31,608 nt of DNA, taken from positions 1-31,608 of the forward strand of contig DAOWME010000005.1 in the NCBI GenBank assembly GCA_030643245.1, written 5' to 3'. Under the pieces are notes generated by a model, which was not told the DNA's origin, made no database searches, and saw only the letters and a list, made by a program, of their open reading frames with translations. This DNA comes from Deltaproteobacteria bacterium. GTDB taxonomy: Bacteria; Desulfobacterota; UBA8473. Shown here piece after piece: positions 8,018 through 16,579 of this stretch (position 1 is its first letter; each line of letters begins with the position of its first letter). Position numbers and translations under genes: made by a program.

Positions 8018-8959
8018 ATGTTGGATAAGTTAAAGTTGTTCACCGGGAACTCGAACCCTGCTCTGGCTACGAAAGTCTGCCAATACCTGGAGATTTCATT
8101 GGGCAAGGCCAGGGTCAGGAAGTTCAGCGATGGGGAGATAGCAGTAGAGATAGATGAAAATATTCGGGGGATGGATGTTTTTGTGATGCAATCCATATGT
8201 ACACCGGTTAATACCAATCTCATGGAACTCCTCATCATGATAGATGCACTTAAGAGGGCTTCTGCGCGAAGGATTACCGCTGTCATGCCATATTACGGAT
8301 ATGCGAGACAGGACAGGAAGGTATCGCCTAGAGCGCCCATAACAGCAAAATTGGTGGCCGATCTCATTTCAGCGGCCGGGGCGGACAGGGTGCTTACCAT
8401 GGATCTTCATGCGGGTCAGATCCAGGGTTTTTTTAATATCCCTGTTGACCATCTATATGCCACGCCGGTTATATTGGAATATATAAGAGAGAGATTTAAA
8501 AATGACCTGATTGTGGTTTCCCCGGACGCCGGGGGAGTTGAAAGGGCACGGGCCTTTGCCAAAAGGCTAAATATTATGTTAGCCATCATTGATAAACGAA
8601 GGGTTGACGTAAATGTAGCAAAGGTTATGAATATTATCGGTGAAGTTAGGGGCAAGAAGGCCCTTATCCTGGATGATATGGTCGATACTGCCGGCACAAT
8701 AACAGAAGCGTCCAGTGCCTTGTCTGAGAAAGGGGCGGTCAAGATCTATGCTTGCTGTACCCATCCTGTTTTATCCGGCAAGGCAATAGACAGGATCGAA
8801 AATTCCGATATAGATGAATTTGTTGTGACCGATACCATCCCTTTGAGGGAAGATGGCAAGTCTTGCGTCAAGATAAAAGTACTTTCTGTGGCAAGCCTTT
8901 TAGGGGAGGCAGTGAGAAGCATCTACGAAGAAAGTTCCGTGAGCAGGTTGTTTGTCTAA
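8018..8959 (+). CDS. prs: Ribose-phosphate pyrophosphokinase (PRPP synthetase)
   Basis: Makes PRPP from ribose-5-phosphate and ATP for nucleotide, histidine and tryptophan synthesis. From ATG 8018 (GAGAGAAGG upstream) the protein is 313 residues, the normal class I length. It starts MLDKLKLFTGNSNPALA and contains RKFSDGEIAVEI, the flexible-loop segment YGYARQDRKVSPRAPITAKLVADL, the metal/ATP site TMDLHAGQIQGFF, and the PRPP loop ALILDDMVDTAGTI. The frame is open back to a TTG at 7961, but those 19 codons come from the family 2 repeat and have no ribosome-binding site, so they are excluded. rplY follows after 41 nt. Confidence 0.97.
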   Translation: MLDKLKLFTGNSNPALATKVCQYLEISLGKARVRKFSDGEIAVEIDENIRGMDVFVMQSICTPVNTNLMELLIMIDALKRASARRITAVMPYYGYARQDRKVSPRAPITAKLVADLISAAGADRVLTMDLHAGQIQGFFNIPVDHLYATPVILEYIRERFKNDLIVVSPDAGGVERARAFAKRLNIMLAIIDKRRVDVNVAKVMNIIGEVRGKKALILDDMVDTAGTITEASSALSEKGAVKIYACCTHPVLSGKAIDRIENSDIDEFVVTDTIPLREDGKSCVKIKVLSVASLLGEAVRSIYEESSVSRLFV

Positions 8960-9000
8960 AGATCGTTGATACTCTGTAGGAGTAATTCCGGGAGGAAATA

Positions 9001-9666
9001 GTGGAAAAAGTTAATTTGACAGCAGAGGTCCGTGCCGAATACGGTAAAGGCGCTGCCAAGAGGCTGAGAGCGTCCGGGTTTATACCGGCTATTCTCTATG
9101 GCCAAAACATGGAACCAATTGCGCTCAGTGTCCATGCCCTTGATTTGAGAAAGGTAATCAGTACTGAAACAAGGGAGAGCGTTTTGATAGAACTCAATGT
9201 CGAGGCCGGTAAAGAGACACAGACTAGGAATGCTATGTTAAAGGAATTACAGACCCATCCTGTCAAGGGAGATCACATACATGCAGATTTCTACGCAATA
9301 GCCATGGATGAAAAGATTGTAATGCCTGTCTCAATTCGCTTTATTGGAAAAGCTAAAGGAGTTGAATCAGGAGGTATTTTGCGACAGGTGAAGAGGGAGA
9401 TTGAGGTTAGGGCATTACCTTCCCTAATTCCAAGTCATATTGAGGTTGATGTCAGCGATTTGGAGATTGGTCATGTGATTCATGTGGAAAACATAGAGCT
9501 GGAAGAAGGGGTTGAGATCCTGGATAGTTCAGACCTTACGCTTGTAACTGTTCTGACACCGACCGTTGTAAAGGAAGAGGAGGAAGTAGCACTAGAAGAA
9601 GAGGAAATTGGAGAAGAGGAAGAAAAGGAAAAGGAGAGATCTGTTGACGAGGGTAAAGAAGGTTAG
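9001..9666 (+). CDS. rplY: 50S ribosomal protein L25 (bL25, CTC family)
   Basis: 5S-rRNA-binding ribosomal protein of the long CTC type. The 221-residue protein has the L25 domain at 1-95 (AEVRAEYGKGAAKRLRASGFIPAILYG, then ELQTHPVKGDHIHADFYAI) and the C-terminal beta domain (VMPVSIRFIGKAKGVESGGILRQVKREIEVRALPSLIPSHIEVDVSDLEIGHVIHV). It ends in a Glu-rich tail from about residue 190, which is common. The start is GTG 9001 preceded by GGGAGGAAATA. It lies in the usual prs-rplY-pth order. Confidence 0.96.
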   Translation: MEKVNLTAEVRAEYGKGAAKRLRASGFIPAILYGQNMEPIALSVHALDLRKVISTETRESVLIELNVEAGKETQTRNAMLKELQTHPVKGDHIHADFYAIAMDEKIVMPVSIRFIGKAKGVESGGILRQVKREIEVRALPSLIPSHIEVDVSDLEIGHVIHVENIELEEGVEILDSSDLTLVTVLTPTVVKEEEEVALEEEEIGEEEEKEKERSVDEGKEG

Positions 9667-9688
9667 ATAAGAAAATAAGGGATTCTGT

Positions 9689-10285
9689 GTGAAATTGGTA
9701 ATGGGCCTGGGCAACCCTGGTGAGCACTACAAACTAACCAGGCATAACATTGGCTTCCTGATCGTCGACAAAGTCGCTCAAAAATCCAACCTTCCGTTTT
9801 CTAAGCCCAGGTTCCATTCCAGCGTGGGTGAAGGGAGTATAGCCGGTCAAAGGGTAGTTATTGCAAAGCCTTTGACCTATATGAACCTCTGTGGTGAAGC
9901 GGCAAAGAAGCTGCTTTCGTATTTTGAAGTGGATAGAAGGGCGTTAGTCGTTGTACATGATGATCTGGACCTGGAATTTGGGAGGATTAGAATAAAAGAG
10001 AAAGGTGGACACGGGGGGCACAATGGTGTCAGGTCGATCATCAGTGCCTTGGGATTTGATGATTTTATAAGGTTGAAGGTGGGAATTGGTCGGCCGACCG
10101 GCAGTCAGAAAGTTACAGACTATGTCCTCAGTCCCTTTGATTCAGAACAGCGGGTACTTTTATCTGACCTAATGGATTTGGCAGGAAAGGCGTTAATATC
10201 TATTATCACTCAGGATGTTCATGTGGCGATGAATGAGTTCAATCAGCAGAATTGTGAAACTTATGAAGCTGTAATGGAAAAATAA
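9689..10285 (+). CDS. pth: Peptidyl-tRNA hydrolase
   Basis: Releases peptides from stalled peptidyl-tRNA. The 198-residue protein contains the family motifs MGLGNPGEHY with the substrate Asn, LTRHNIGF with the catalytic His, KPLTYMNLCGEA, VVHDDLDLEFGRIRIKEKGGHGGHNGVRSI with the catalytic Asp and tRNA-binding residues, and KVGIGRPTGSQKVTDYVLSPF. The start is GTG 9689 with AAGGG 8 nt upstream. ychF, the usual next gene, is displaced by hppA. Confidence 0.96.
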   Translation: MKLVMGLGNPGEHYKLTRHNIGFLIVDKVAQKSNLPFSKPRFHSSVGEGSIAGQRVVIAKPLTYMNLCGEAAKKLLSYFEVDRRALVVVHDDLDLEFGRIRIKEKGGHGGHNGVRSIISALGFDDFIRLKVGIGRPTGSQKVTDYVLSPFDSEQRVLLSDLMDLAGKALISIITQDVHVAMNEFNQQNCETYEAVMEK

Positions 10286-10572
10286 TTTTAAGAATTCTCC
10301 CCTCTTGTAAAGGGGGGCAGGGGGTATCCTAAGTTGGTATGGTCGATCGTCTTGCCCGATTATGTAATTATTTTTTTGAAAAACTATAGAAATGGGGGGA
10401 AAGGGGGTGGCAGACGATAGAAAGAGACAGAGTTTGAGGATTTATAATTTGATGTGGCGGCGGATATTGTAAAGCTGTTGTCAAGGGGGAGTCGTTGTAA
10501 TGGTGAGTAGCTTCAAGGTGAAGCCGATGTTCGGGGGTTCCCCGTTAGACCTGGAAGGAGGGTAAGAAAGTA
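10286..10572. other. Gap upstream of hppA, no gene seen
   Basis: 287 nt without a supported reading frame. It holds G-rich tracts, an AT-rich stretch around 10361-10390, and small hairpins near the end (GCTTCAAGGTGAAGC at about 10509-10523; GGGGGTTCCCC at about 10531-10543). hppA probably has its own promoter here, but I cannot point to a convincing -35/-10 pair. Confidence 0.4.
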
Positions 10573-12654
10573 ATGGCAGGTGAAGGACTGACCTATTTGG
10601 TCCCGGTTTTTGGTATACTGGCTCTTATTTTTGCATTGTACAAGTCGGTTTGGGTGAACAAGCAGAGCCCTGGGACAAAGAAGATGGTAGAGATTTCCGG
10701 ACATGTTAAGGAAGGGGCCATGGCCTTTCTCATGCGGGAATATAAAGTTTTGATAGTATTTGTGATCTGTGTGGCGATCTTACTGGGCCTGGCAAATGCA
10801 AAGAGTACGCCTGAGGTCTATCGAAGCCCCTTAATAGCGTTGTCTTTCGTTTTTGGGGCTCTGTGTTCGGGATTGTCCGGGTATTTTGGGATGCGTATGG
10901 CCACTTCAGCCAATAGCAGGACCACCAATGCCGCACGGAGCAGCCTCAACGAGGCTCTGATAGTGGCCTTTTCCGGGGGCACTGTTATGGGTATGTGCGT
11001 TGTGGGACTGGGGATCATAGGACTGGGTACGCTTCTGATCCTCTATAGAAACCTGGGCGTGTTGGGCGTTGCCTCTATGGATTTGCCCAATGTGATTACC
11101 GTCATCACGGGGTTTTCTCTGGGGGCGTCATCCATCGCTTTATTCGCAAGGGTAGGAGGCGGGATATACACCAAAGCCGCAGACGTGGGGGCAGACCTCG
11201 TGGGAAAAGTGGAGGCCGGAATCCCTGAAGATGATCCCCGTAACCCTGCAACCATTGCTGACAATGTAGGGGACAATGTGGGAGACGTAGCCGGAATGGG
11301 CGCTGACCTCTTCGAGTCTTATGTGGGCTCCATAGTCGGCGCTATGGTGCTTGGCGCCACTGCAATCGGGTTCAGCAACGCTCCTTTTAATATGATTATC
11401 CTCCCATTGATGTTGGCTGGGGCAGGCATAATCGTTTCCATTATCGGCACCTTCTTTGTCCGCGTCAAAGAGGGCGGCAGTCCTCAGGCTGCGCTGAATA
11501 TCGGTACGTTCGGAGCCGGAGCATTCATGGTGATCGTCACCTATTTCGTTTGCTCCTACTTTGTACCCGAAGAGGTGACAATGGCAGGTACAGAAGGTGT
11601 TTCCGCCATAGATCTCTTTCTTGCTACCATAGGTGGTCTTGTAGCAGGTATTGCAATCGGGCTTACCACTGAATATTACACATCAAAGGAAAAAAAGCCT
11701 GTGCACGGCATTGCCTCTGATTCTCAGACAGGCGCGGCAACAAACATCATCGCTGGCCTTGCTGTGGGCATGCGGTCCACTGCCTTACCGGTTATATGGA
11801 TCTGTCTGGCAATCCTGGTTTCCTATAAATTTGCCGGGCTCTATGGTATTGCCATAGCAGCCTTGGGTATGCTCTCCACTACCGGGATCCAATTGGCGGT
11901 GGATGCGTACGGTCCCATAGCCGACAATGCCGGAGGACTGGCAGAGATGGCCGGGCTTCCCCCGGAAGTCAGAGAACGCACAGACAACCTGGATGCTGTT
12001 GGTAACACAACTGCGGCCATTGGTAAGGGATTTGCCATAGGTTCGGCCGCTTTGACGGCCCTGGCCCTCTTTGCCGCATACAGAACCCAGGCAGGGGTTG
12101 AAAAACTGGATTTAACCGAACCAAATATCATGATTGGCCTCTTCATAGGCGCCATGATGCCTTTTGTATTCTCCTCCATGGCAATTAAGGCCGTTGGCGA
12201 AGCCGCATTTGCAATGATTGAAGAGGTAAGACGCCAATTCAGGGAGATCGAGGGACTTCTCGAAGGAAAAGCCGATGCCGAATACGCCAAGTGTGTGGAC
12301 ATTTCCACGACTGCCGCTATTAAAAAGATGATTGTGCCCAGTCTCATGGCTATTACTGTGCCGGTTATTTTCGGTTTTGTAGACAAGTATGCATTGGGTG
12401 GGTTGCTGGCAGGAGTCACTGTATCCGGTGTGTGCATGGCCATCTTTCAGTCCAATGCCGGCGGTGCATGGGATAATGCCAAGAAATATATTGAGGATGG
12501 AAACTTCGGTGGAAAGGGGTCGGAAGCCCATAAAGCTGCCGTTACCGGGGATACGGTTGGTGATCCATGTAAAGACACGAGCGGCCCTTCCCTCAATATT
12601 CTTATCAAGCTCATGTCGGTTGTGGCCCTGGTTATTGCTCCATTGATCGTCTAG
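10573..12654 (+). CDS. hppA: Membrane-bound ion-pumping pyrophosphatase, K+-dependent type
   Basis: Couples PPi hydrolysis to H+ or Na+ pumping across the inner membrane, recovering energy from the PPi made during acyl-CoA activation and biosynthesis. The 693-residue, ~16-helix protein contains the signature KAADVGADLVGK (201-212), the metal/PPi loops IPEDDPRNPATIADNVGDNVGDVAGMGADLFESY (217-250) and a C-terminal loop with DTVGDPCKDTSGPSLN. GNTTAAIGKG at 477-486 has Ala at the position that is Lys in K+-independent enzymes, pointing to the K+-dependent subfamily. Whether it pumps H+ or Na+ is not decided. ATG 10573 follows GGAAGGAGGG. A strong terminator lies 46 nt after the stop. Confidence 0.96.
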   Translation: MAGEGLTYLVPVFGILALIFALYKSVWVNKQSPGTKKMVEISGHVKEGAMAFLMREYKVLIVFVICVAILLGLANAKSTPEVYRSPLIALSFVFGALCSGLSGYFGMRMATSANSRTTNAARSSLNEALIVAFSGGTVMGMCVVGLGIIGLGTLLILYRNLGVLGVASMDLPNVITVITGFSLGASSIALFARVGGGIYTKAADVGADLVGKVEAGIPEDDPRNPATIADNVGDNVGDVAGMGADLFESYVGSIVGAMVLGATAIGFSNAPFNMIILPLMLAGAGIIVSIIGTFFVRVKEGGSPQAALNIGTFGAGAFMVIVTYFVCSYFVPEEVTMAGTEGVSAIDLFLATIGGLVAGIAIGLTTEYYTSKEKKPVHGIASDSQTGAATNIIAGLAVGMRSTALPVIWICLAILVSYKFAGLYGIAIAALGMLSTTGIQLAVDAYGPIADNAGGLAEMAGLPPEVRERTDNLDAVGNTTAAIGKGFAIGSAALTALALFAAYRTQAGVEKLDLTEPNIMIGLFIGAMMPFVFSSMAIKAVGEAAFAMIEEVRRQFREIEGLLEGKADAEYAKCVDISTTAAIKKMIVPSLMAITVPVIFGFVDKYALGGLLAGVTVSGVCMAIFQSNAGGAWDNAKKYIEDGNFGGKGSEAHKAAVTGDTVGDPCKDTSGPSLNILIKLMSVVALVIAPLIV

Positions 12655-12699
12655 ACGCCGGCTCATTACAGGCTTGGTAAAGATGATATTGGTTGAATC

Positions 12700-12740
12700 G
12701 CCCAACCTTCCTTCTTCTCCGGGAAGGTTGGGCTTTTTCT
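12700..12740 (+). terminator. Rho-independent terminator of hppA
   Basis: A perfect 12-bp stem, GCCCAACCTTCC (12700-12711) with GGAAGGTTGGGC (12722-12733), has a 10-nt loop and is followed by TTTTTCT. It ends the hppA transcript just before the ychF ribosome-binding site, so ychF needs its own promoter or read-through. Confidence 0.93.
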
Positions 12741-12756
12741 GTTGGAGGTATTCCCA

Positions 12757-13848
12757 TTGGGTTTTAATTGTGGGATAGTCGGCCTGCCAAATGTGGGAAA
12801 ATCTACGATATTTAATGCCTTGACCTCCGGCAAGGCCGAGGCCTCTAACTACCCATTTTGCACTATCAACCCAAATTTAGGTATTGTTAAGGTACCGGAT
12901 AAACGACTAATAAAGATTGCCAAGATAATAAAACCCCCAAAAACAACACATACTATGCTGGAATTTCTGGATATAGCAGGTCTGGTAAAAGGAGCAAGCC
13001 AGGGAGAGGGGTTGGGCAATCAGTTTTTAGGACATATCCGAAATGTCGATGTTATCGCCCATGTTGTCCGTTGCTTTGAAAACCCGGACGTTTCCCATAT
13101 CAGTAGTTCTGTGGACCCAAAACGAGATATAGATATTGTGAACACAGAATTGATACTGTCTGACCTGGATACTGTTGACAAGATGCTGTCAAAGACCGAA
13201 AGGCTTTTAAAGACAGGGGATAAAAAAATAGCAAAGGCAGTGGAAACGCACAAAAAGGTAAGGGCTGGATTAAACCGCGGAAAGCCGGCGAGAGCCTTAG
13301 GGATTCGGGAGGATGAAAAGGATATACTCAAGGATTTGAATCTCATCACACTTAAATCTGTTTTTTATGTGGCCAATGTAGATGAAGGAAGACCCTCCCA
13401 TAATGTTTGCGCAGAATCCATTTTAGAGATTGCCACTGGAGAGGGCGCTGATGTAGTCGTCATATGCGGAGAAATAGAGTCGGAGATAGCGGAACTGGAA
13501 GAGGACGAAAGGGAACTCTTTTTAAAAGAACTAGGGCTTGAGCGGTCTGGTTTGGAAAGACTTATAGAGGTTGGATATAATATTTTAAGATTAATCACCT
13601 TTTATACTACCGTGGGCTCTGAACTTAGGGCATGGACAATACCGGAAGGGACAAAGGCCAGGAAGGCAGCCGGGAAGATACATTCAGATATGGAAAAAGG
13701 GTTTATAAAGGCAGAGGTTATGGCATATGAGGAGTTCCTGAGAGCCGGGTCTATGACAGCAGCGAAAGAAAGGGGACTTGTGCGCCTGGAGGGTAAAGAG
13801 TATTCTGTGCAAGACGGGGACATCATACAGTTCAGGTTTAACCCATGA
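12757..13848 (+). CDS. ychF: Redox-regulated ATPase YchF (Obg-family)
   Basis: Conserved ribosome-associated P-loop ATPase of the Obg superfamily. From TTG 12757 the protein is 363 residues, matching the family length, and starts with GFNCGIVGLPNVGKST (Walker A). Further motifs are YPFCTINPN (switch I), EFLDIAGLVKGASQGEGLGNQFL (switch II), the NxxE-type G4 in YVANVDE and the C-terminal TGS-like domain (FYTTVGSELRAWTIPEGTKARKAAGKIHSDMEKGFIKAEV). The frame opens at TTG 12742, but GGAGG at 12744-12748 lies 8 nt before TTG 12757. It is convergent with cobO. Confidence 0.96.
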   Translation: MGFNCGIVGLPNVGKSTIFNALTSGKAEASNYPFCTINPNLGIVKVPDKRLIKIAKIIKPPKTTHTMLEFLDIAGLVKGASQGEGLGNQFLGHIRNVDVIAHVVRCFENPDVSHISSSVDPKRDIDIVNTELILSDLDTVDKMLSKTERLLKTGDKKIAKAVETHKKVRAGLNRGKPARALGIREDEKDILKDLNLITLKSVFYVANVDEGRPSHNVCAESILEIATGEGADVVVICGEIESEIAELEEDERELFLKELGLERSGLERLIEVGYNILRLITFYTTVGSELRAWTIPEGTKARKAAGKIHSDMEKGFIKAEVMAYEEFLRAGSMTAAKERGLVRLEGKEYSVQDGDIIQFRFNP

Positions 13849-13851
13849 CTC

Positions 13852-13900
13852 TGAAGATGAGATGTACAAATGGGGAAGTTATTTCGGCCTCGCCCCTAAG
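13852..13900. repeat. Right-end fragment of family 3 MITE
   Basis: Starting 3 bp after the ychF stop, this sequence matches the right end of the element at 25729-26062: GAAGATGAGATGTACAAAT followed by GGAAGTTATTTCGGCC and then TCGCCCCTAAG. Only the right end is present; the left half is missing, so it is a decayed or truncated copy. The remaining sequence to 14011 has no gene. Confidence 0.8.
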
Positions 13901-14011
13901 TTAAATTCAGTACCGTGTACAGGCTTAAGGCACAAGGATTTGACTCTACACCCAACATTATACCCTATGCCATGCGCCTTATGCCATGTGTTTTGCACCA
14001 TCCTCAATCAA

Positions 14012-14554
14012 CTATTTATCTATACCCTTTCTCGACTCCACTCCTGCAGCATAATAGTGTTTTATGTCTAACATCTCTGTGACCAGATCAGCAACTTGCA
14101 TCACTTCAGATTTCGCGTACCTGCCGGTTAAGACCAGTTCAAGATTTTCCGGCTTATCCCTGAGCAGTCTCAAAAGATTTTCAAGGTCAACCAACCCGAA
14201 GTCAACGGCTACATTGACTTCGTCGAGTATTACCATATCGTATTCTCCACCCTGTATTACCTCTTGAGCCAGATTGAAGGCCTTCTGTGCCCACTCGATA
14301 TCGATCTTTTCGGGGTTCTCTTTATTGACAAAGTCGGGCCTCCCCATCTGTCTGATAGTCAAATGAGGGGACAAGAGGTTCCTGGCCGATACCAGCTCTC
14401 CGTATTCGATATCACCTTTCATGAATTGTATCATGTATACACTGTATCCATGCCCAATCGCCCTGAGAGCTAAGCCAAGAGAAGCAGTAGTTTTGCCCTT
14501 TCCATTGCCGGTGTAAACGTGGATCATGCCTTTTTCCAGTCTCTCTCTTTTCAT
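14012..14554 (-). CDS. cobO: Corrinoid adenosyltransferase (CobA/CobO/BtuR type)
   Basis: Transfers the adenosyl group of ATP to cob(I)alamin to make adenosylcobalamin. The 180-residue protein contains MIHVYTGNGKGKTTASLGLALRA with the P-loop GNGKGKTT (16-23), IQFMKG, and YDMVILDEVNVAVDFGL with the Walker B-like Asp-Glu, ending in the NxELVLTGR motif (LELVLTGRY). The ATG at 14554 has AGGAAAG upstream. It is the last gene of the minus-strand island. Because an AdoCbl-dependent acyl-CoA mutase lies at the other end of the island, a supply role is plausible but inferred. Confidence 0.92.
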   Translation of the reverse strand: MKRERLEKGMIHVYTGNGKGKTTASLGLALRAIGHGYSVYMIQFMKGDIEYGELVSARNLLSPHLTIRQMGRPDFVNKENPEKIDIEWAQKAFNLAQEVIQGGEYDMVILDEVNVAVDFGLVDLENLLRLLRDKPENLELVLTGRYAKSEVMQVADLVTEMLDIKHYYAAGVESRKGIDK

Positions 14555-14607
14555 ATGTCTTTCCTGTCCGATACGTAGCCCTAATCAACACAAAAGGACC
14601 GACGGGT

Positions 14608-15003
14608 TCAGATGCAGCCGAGCCCTGGGTATTTTCGTGCAAGTTTTTGGTAAACAAAGACCCCGAAAGCACCCCCCAACAAGTCAAAGAGGGCATCCCA
14701 CAGATCTCCCGTTCTATGCTGTACATGAAATTGATGGAATTCATCAGCTGCGCCATATAATGCAGTTAGAAGGATACTTGCCGTTATTATGAATTTCTGT
14801 TCGTTCCTGAACCTCGAATTTCTAAAACCCCTTAAGAACAATAGACCCAGTAATGCGTAGCCTGCAAAATGAATGAGTTTATCGGCATATGGAAGATCCG
14901 GAATTTCCTTAAATGCGAGGTATGAAGACTGGAAATAAATGAAAATGCAGTAAAAGACTACCGGAGCCCAGTAATATAAGGGGGGAAAGGCTCTTTTTAT
15001 GAT
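14608..15003 (-). CDS. VanZ-like membrane protein without a standard start codon
   Basis: VanZ-family small membrane protein of unknown function. Reading minus-strand codons from 15003 gives about 131 residues with four hydrophobic segments: PLYYWAPVVFYCIFIYFQSS, then KLIHFAGYALLGLLFLRGF, FIITASILLTALYGAADEFHQ and WDALFDLLGGAFGVFVYQ. The motifs PYADKLIHFAGYALLG and DEFHQFHVQHRTGDLWDALFDLLGG are the VanZ signature. No ATG or GTG starts the full domain. AAGGAG at 15015-15010 lies 6 nt before ATC 15003 and 9 nt before ATA 15000, so a non-canonical start is possible; the first TTG (14841) would delete half the domain. Either an unusual start or a mutated start codon. Confidence 0.65.
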   Translation of the reverse strand: MIKRAFPPLYYWAPVVFYCIFIYFQSSYLAFKEIPDLPYADKLIHFAGYALLGLLFLRGFRNSRFRNEQKFIITASILLTALYGAADEFHQFHVQHRTGDLWDALFDLLGGAFGVFVYQKLARKYPGLGCI

Positions 15004-15166
15004 ATTTTTCTCCTTGAATAACGGGTTTACCGCCCAGGTATCATGCTCAATTAGCCGGCTATTCTATAGATTTCCATATATCCCCCAAGCCGCCAAATAC
15101 TATGGGAAAATAGAGACACGGAAGCAGGCGGAGGCCCATACTGCCCCCGCCTCGGCCAAATGAATT

Positions 15167-16342
15167 TTAGATGACATTCTTTTCTCTCATCTCTGTTATG
15201 TCCTGGTCATTATATCCAAGACCCTTTAAGATCTCTTCTGTATGTTGACCCAGAGCCGGCGTTGGGGTTTTTATTTTGCCGGGCGTTTCCGAGAATTTAA
15301 AAGGTATACCCACGGTTGTGACCTTGCCTTCCACAGGATGTTCCATCTCCTGGATCATCCCTCTATGCCGAACATGGGGATCTGCGATCATGTCCTCTAC
15401 GTCATTTATGGGGGCATAACAAATATCCTTCCCCTCAAAGAGTTCCAACCACTCTTCTCTTGTTTTCGTGAGAAACACCTTCTGGAGCTCCTCCATGCAT
15501 TCTTCCTTTTTATCCCCCGTGGCGAACTGATAGTCCTTCAAGTCCTCCCGATCGATGATTTTTAAGAGATTAATCCAGAACTTATCCTCTATGTTGCCCT
15601 GAGAAATAAACTTCCCATCCTTTGTCTTGAATACGTTGTAGCAGGGGTTCTCTCCTGCAACACCGAGAACCTGCGTCTCCGAAGACCGCCTGGTAGCGAT
15701 GTAGTTTGCGATGTTGGCTATATTGTAAGACACCATACAGTCAGTCATGGACATGTCTATGTATTGTCCCTTGCCGGTTCTGGCTTTGCATATGATGCCT
15801 GCCAGGATAGAAAAGGCTGAAAATATTCCTATGCTCATGTCGGCAATGGGGATCCCAGGGATTACCGGCGCTCCTGTATGTCGTCCTGTAGCCTCAAGAA
15901 TACCCGCCACACTAATATAGTTCATATCATGCCCTGGCCTGTCCTTATAGGGCCCGTCTTGACCGTAACCTGTTGACGAGCAAAAGACGAGTCCCGGGTT
16001 TATCTCTTTCAGACTTTCGTAGTCAACGCCCAGCTTCTTCATCACCCCTGGCCTGAAACTCTCGAAGAGGACATCATGTTCTTTGACCAACCGGCGAAGT
16101 ATCTCCTTGGCCTTTTCCTCCCTGAGGTTCAACGTCATGCTCTTCTTGTTACGATTGGTCATCAGGAATACCGCGCATTCCTCCTTTAATTTAGGGGGGA
16201 ACCATCTCATGTAGTCCCCTATTTTGGGCTCCTCTATCTTGAGCACCTCAGCCCCCAGATCAGCCAGCATTAAGGTACAATAGTTAAAAGGCAGCAGCCT
16301 GGACAGATCCAATACTCTTATTCCTTCTAATGCAGAAGACAT
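15167..16342 (-). CDS. Family III CoA-transferase / 2-methylacyl-CoA racemase-like protein (CaiB/BaiF)
   Basis: Interlocked-dimer CoA-transferase family; members move CoA between acids or epimerise 2-methylacyl-CoAs. The 391-residue protein starts MSSALEGIRVLDLSRLLPFNYCTLMLADLGAEVLKIEEP, the family nucleotide-binding start. GHDMNY (His138-Asp139) and IADMSIG (Asp168) correspond to the catalytic His/Asp pair of alpha-methylacyl-CoA racemases; the Asp is also the acyl-anhydride residue of the transferases. I therefore keep both options. The ATG has GAAAGGA 7-8 nt upstream. It lies downstream of the thiolase (237-nt gap with a hairpin). In this island it would load CoA onto a carboxylic acid or set the 2-methyl stereocentre. 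Confidence 0.88.
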   Translation of the reverse strand: MSSALEGIRVLDLSRLLPFNYCTLMLADLGAEVLKIEEPKIGDYMRWFPPKLKEECAVFLMTNRNKKSMTLNLREEKAKEILRRLVKEHDVLFESFRPGVMKKLGVDYESLKEINPGLVFCSSTGYGQDGPYKDRPGHDMNYISVAGILEATGRHTGAPVIPGIPIADMSIGIFSAFSILAGIICKARTGKGQYIDMSMTDCMVSYNIANIANYIATRRSSETQVLGVAGENPCYNVFKTKDGKFISQGNIEDKFWINLLKIIDREDLKDYQFATGDKKEECMEELQKVFLTKTREEWLELFEGKDICYAPINDVEDMIADPHVRHRGMIQEMEHPVEGKVTTVGIPFKFSETPGKIKTPTPALGQHTEEILKGLGYNDQDITEMREKNVI

Positions 16343-16529
16343 CTTATTTCCTTTCTATTTGTAATAAATAATTCTTCAATTGGAACCTTGTTGATGGAAT
16401 GGGAGGGCTTATAGGCACCAAATCATCTCGAAAAATTTCCGGACTTTCATTTGGATAAAATGAGGACAACCATCTGCACAGTTTGAGTTGCACGCCCTGG
16501 CGAGTTTCTGGAAAATGTTTGAATCAGGT

Positions 16530-16566
16530 TGAGGGTTCCGAAAAGGAAACCTTTTCAGAACCCTCA
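16530..16566. terminator. Long hairpin between thiolase and CoA-transferase genes
   Basis: TGAGGGTTCCGAAAAGG (16530-16546) pairs with CCTTTTCAGAACCCTCA (16550-16566) over 17 bp with one G-U-type mismatch and a 3-nt loop. It starts 13 nt downstream of the thiolase stop in the minus direction. No clear T-run follows, so it may be a weak terminator or an RNA-processing/stabilising stem. Confidence 0.55.
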
Positions 16567-16579
16567 AGATACACACTCT

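Noticed and set aside
11841..12705. Long minus-strand frames (197 and 200 codons) opposite hppA
   Set aside because: Shadow frames of the membrane pyrophosphatase; low-complexity hydrophobic or His-rich translations with no family motif.
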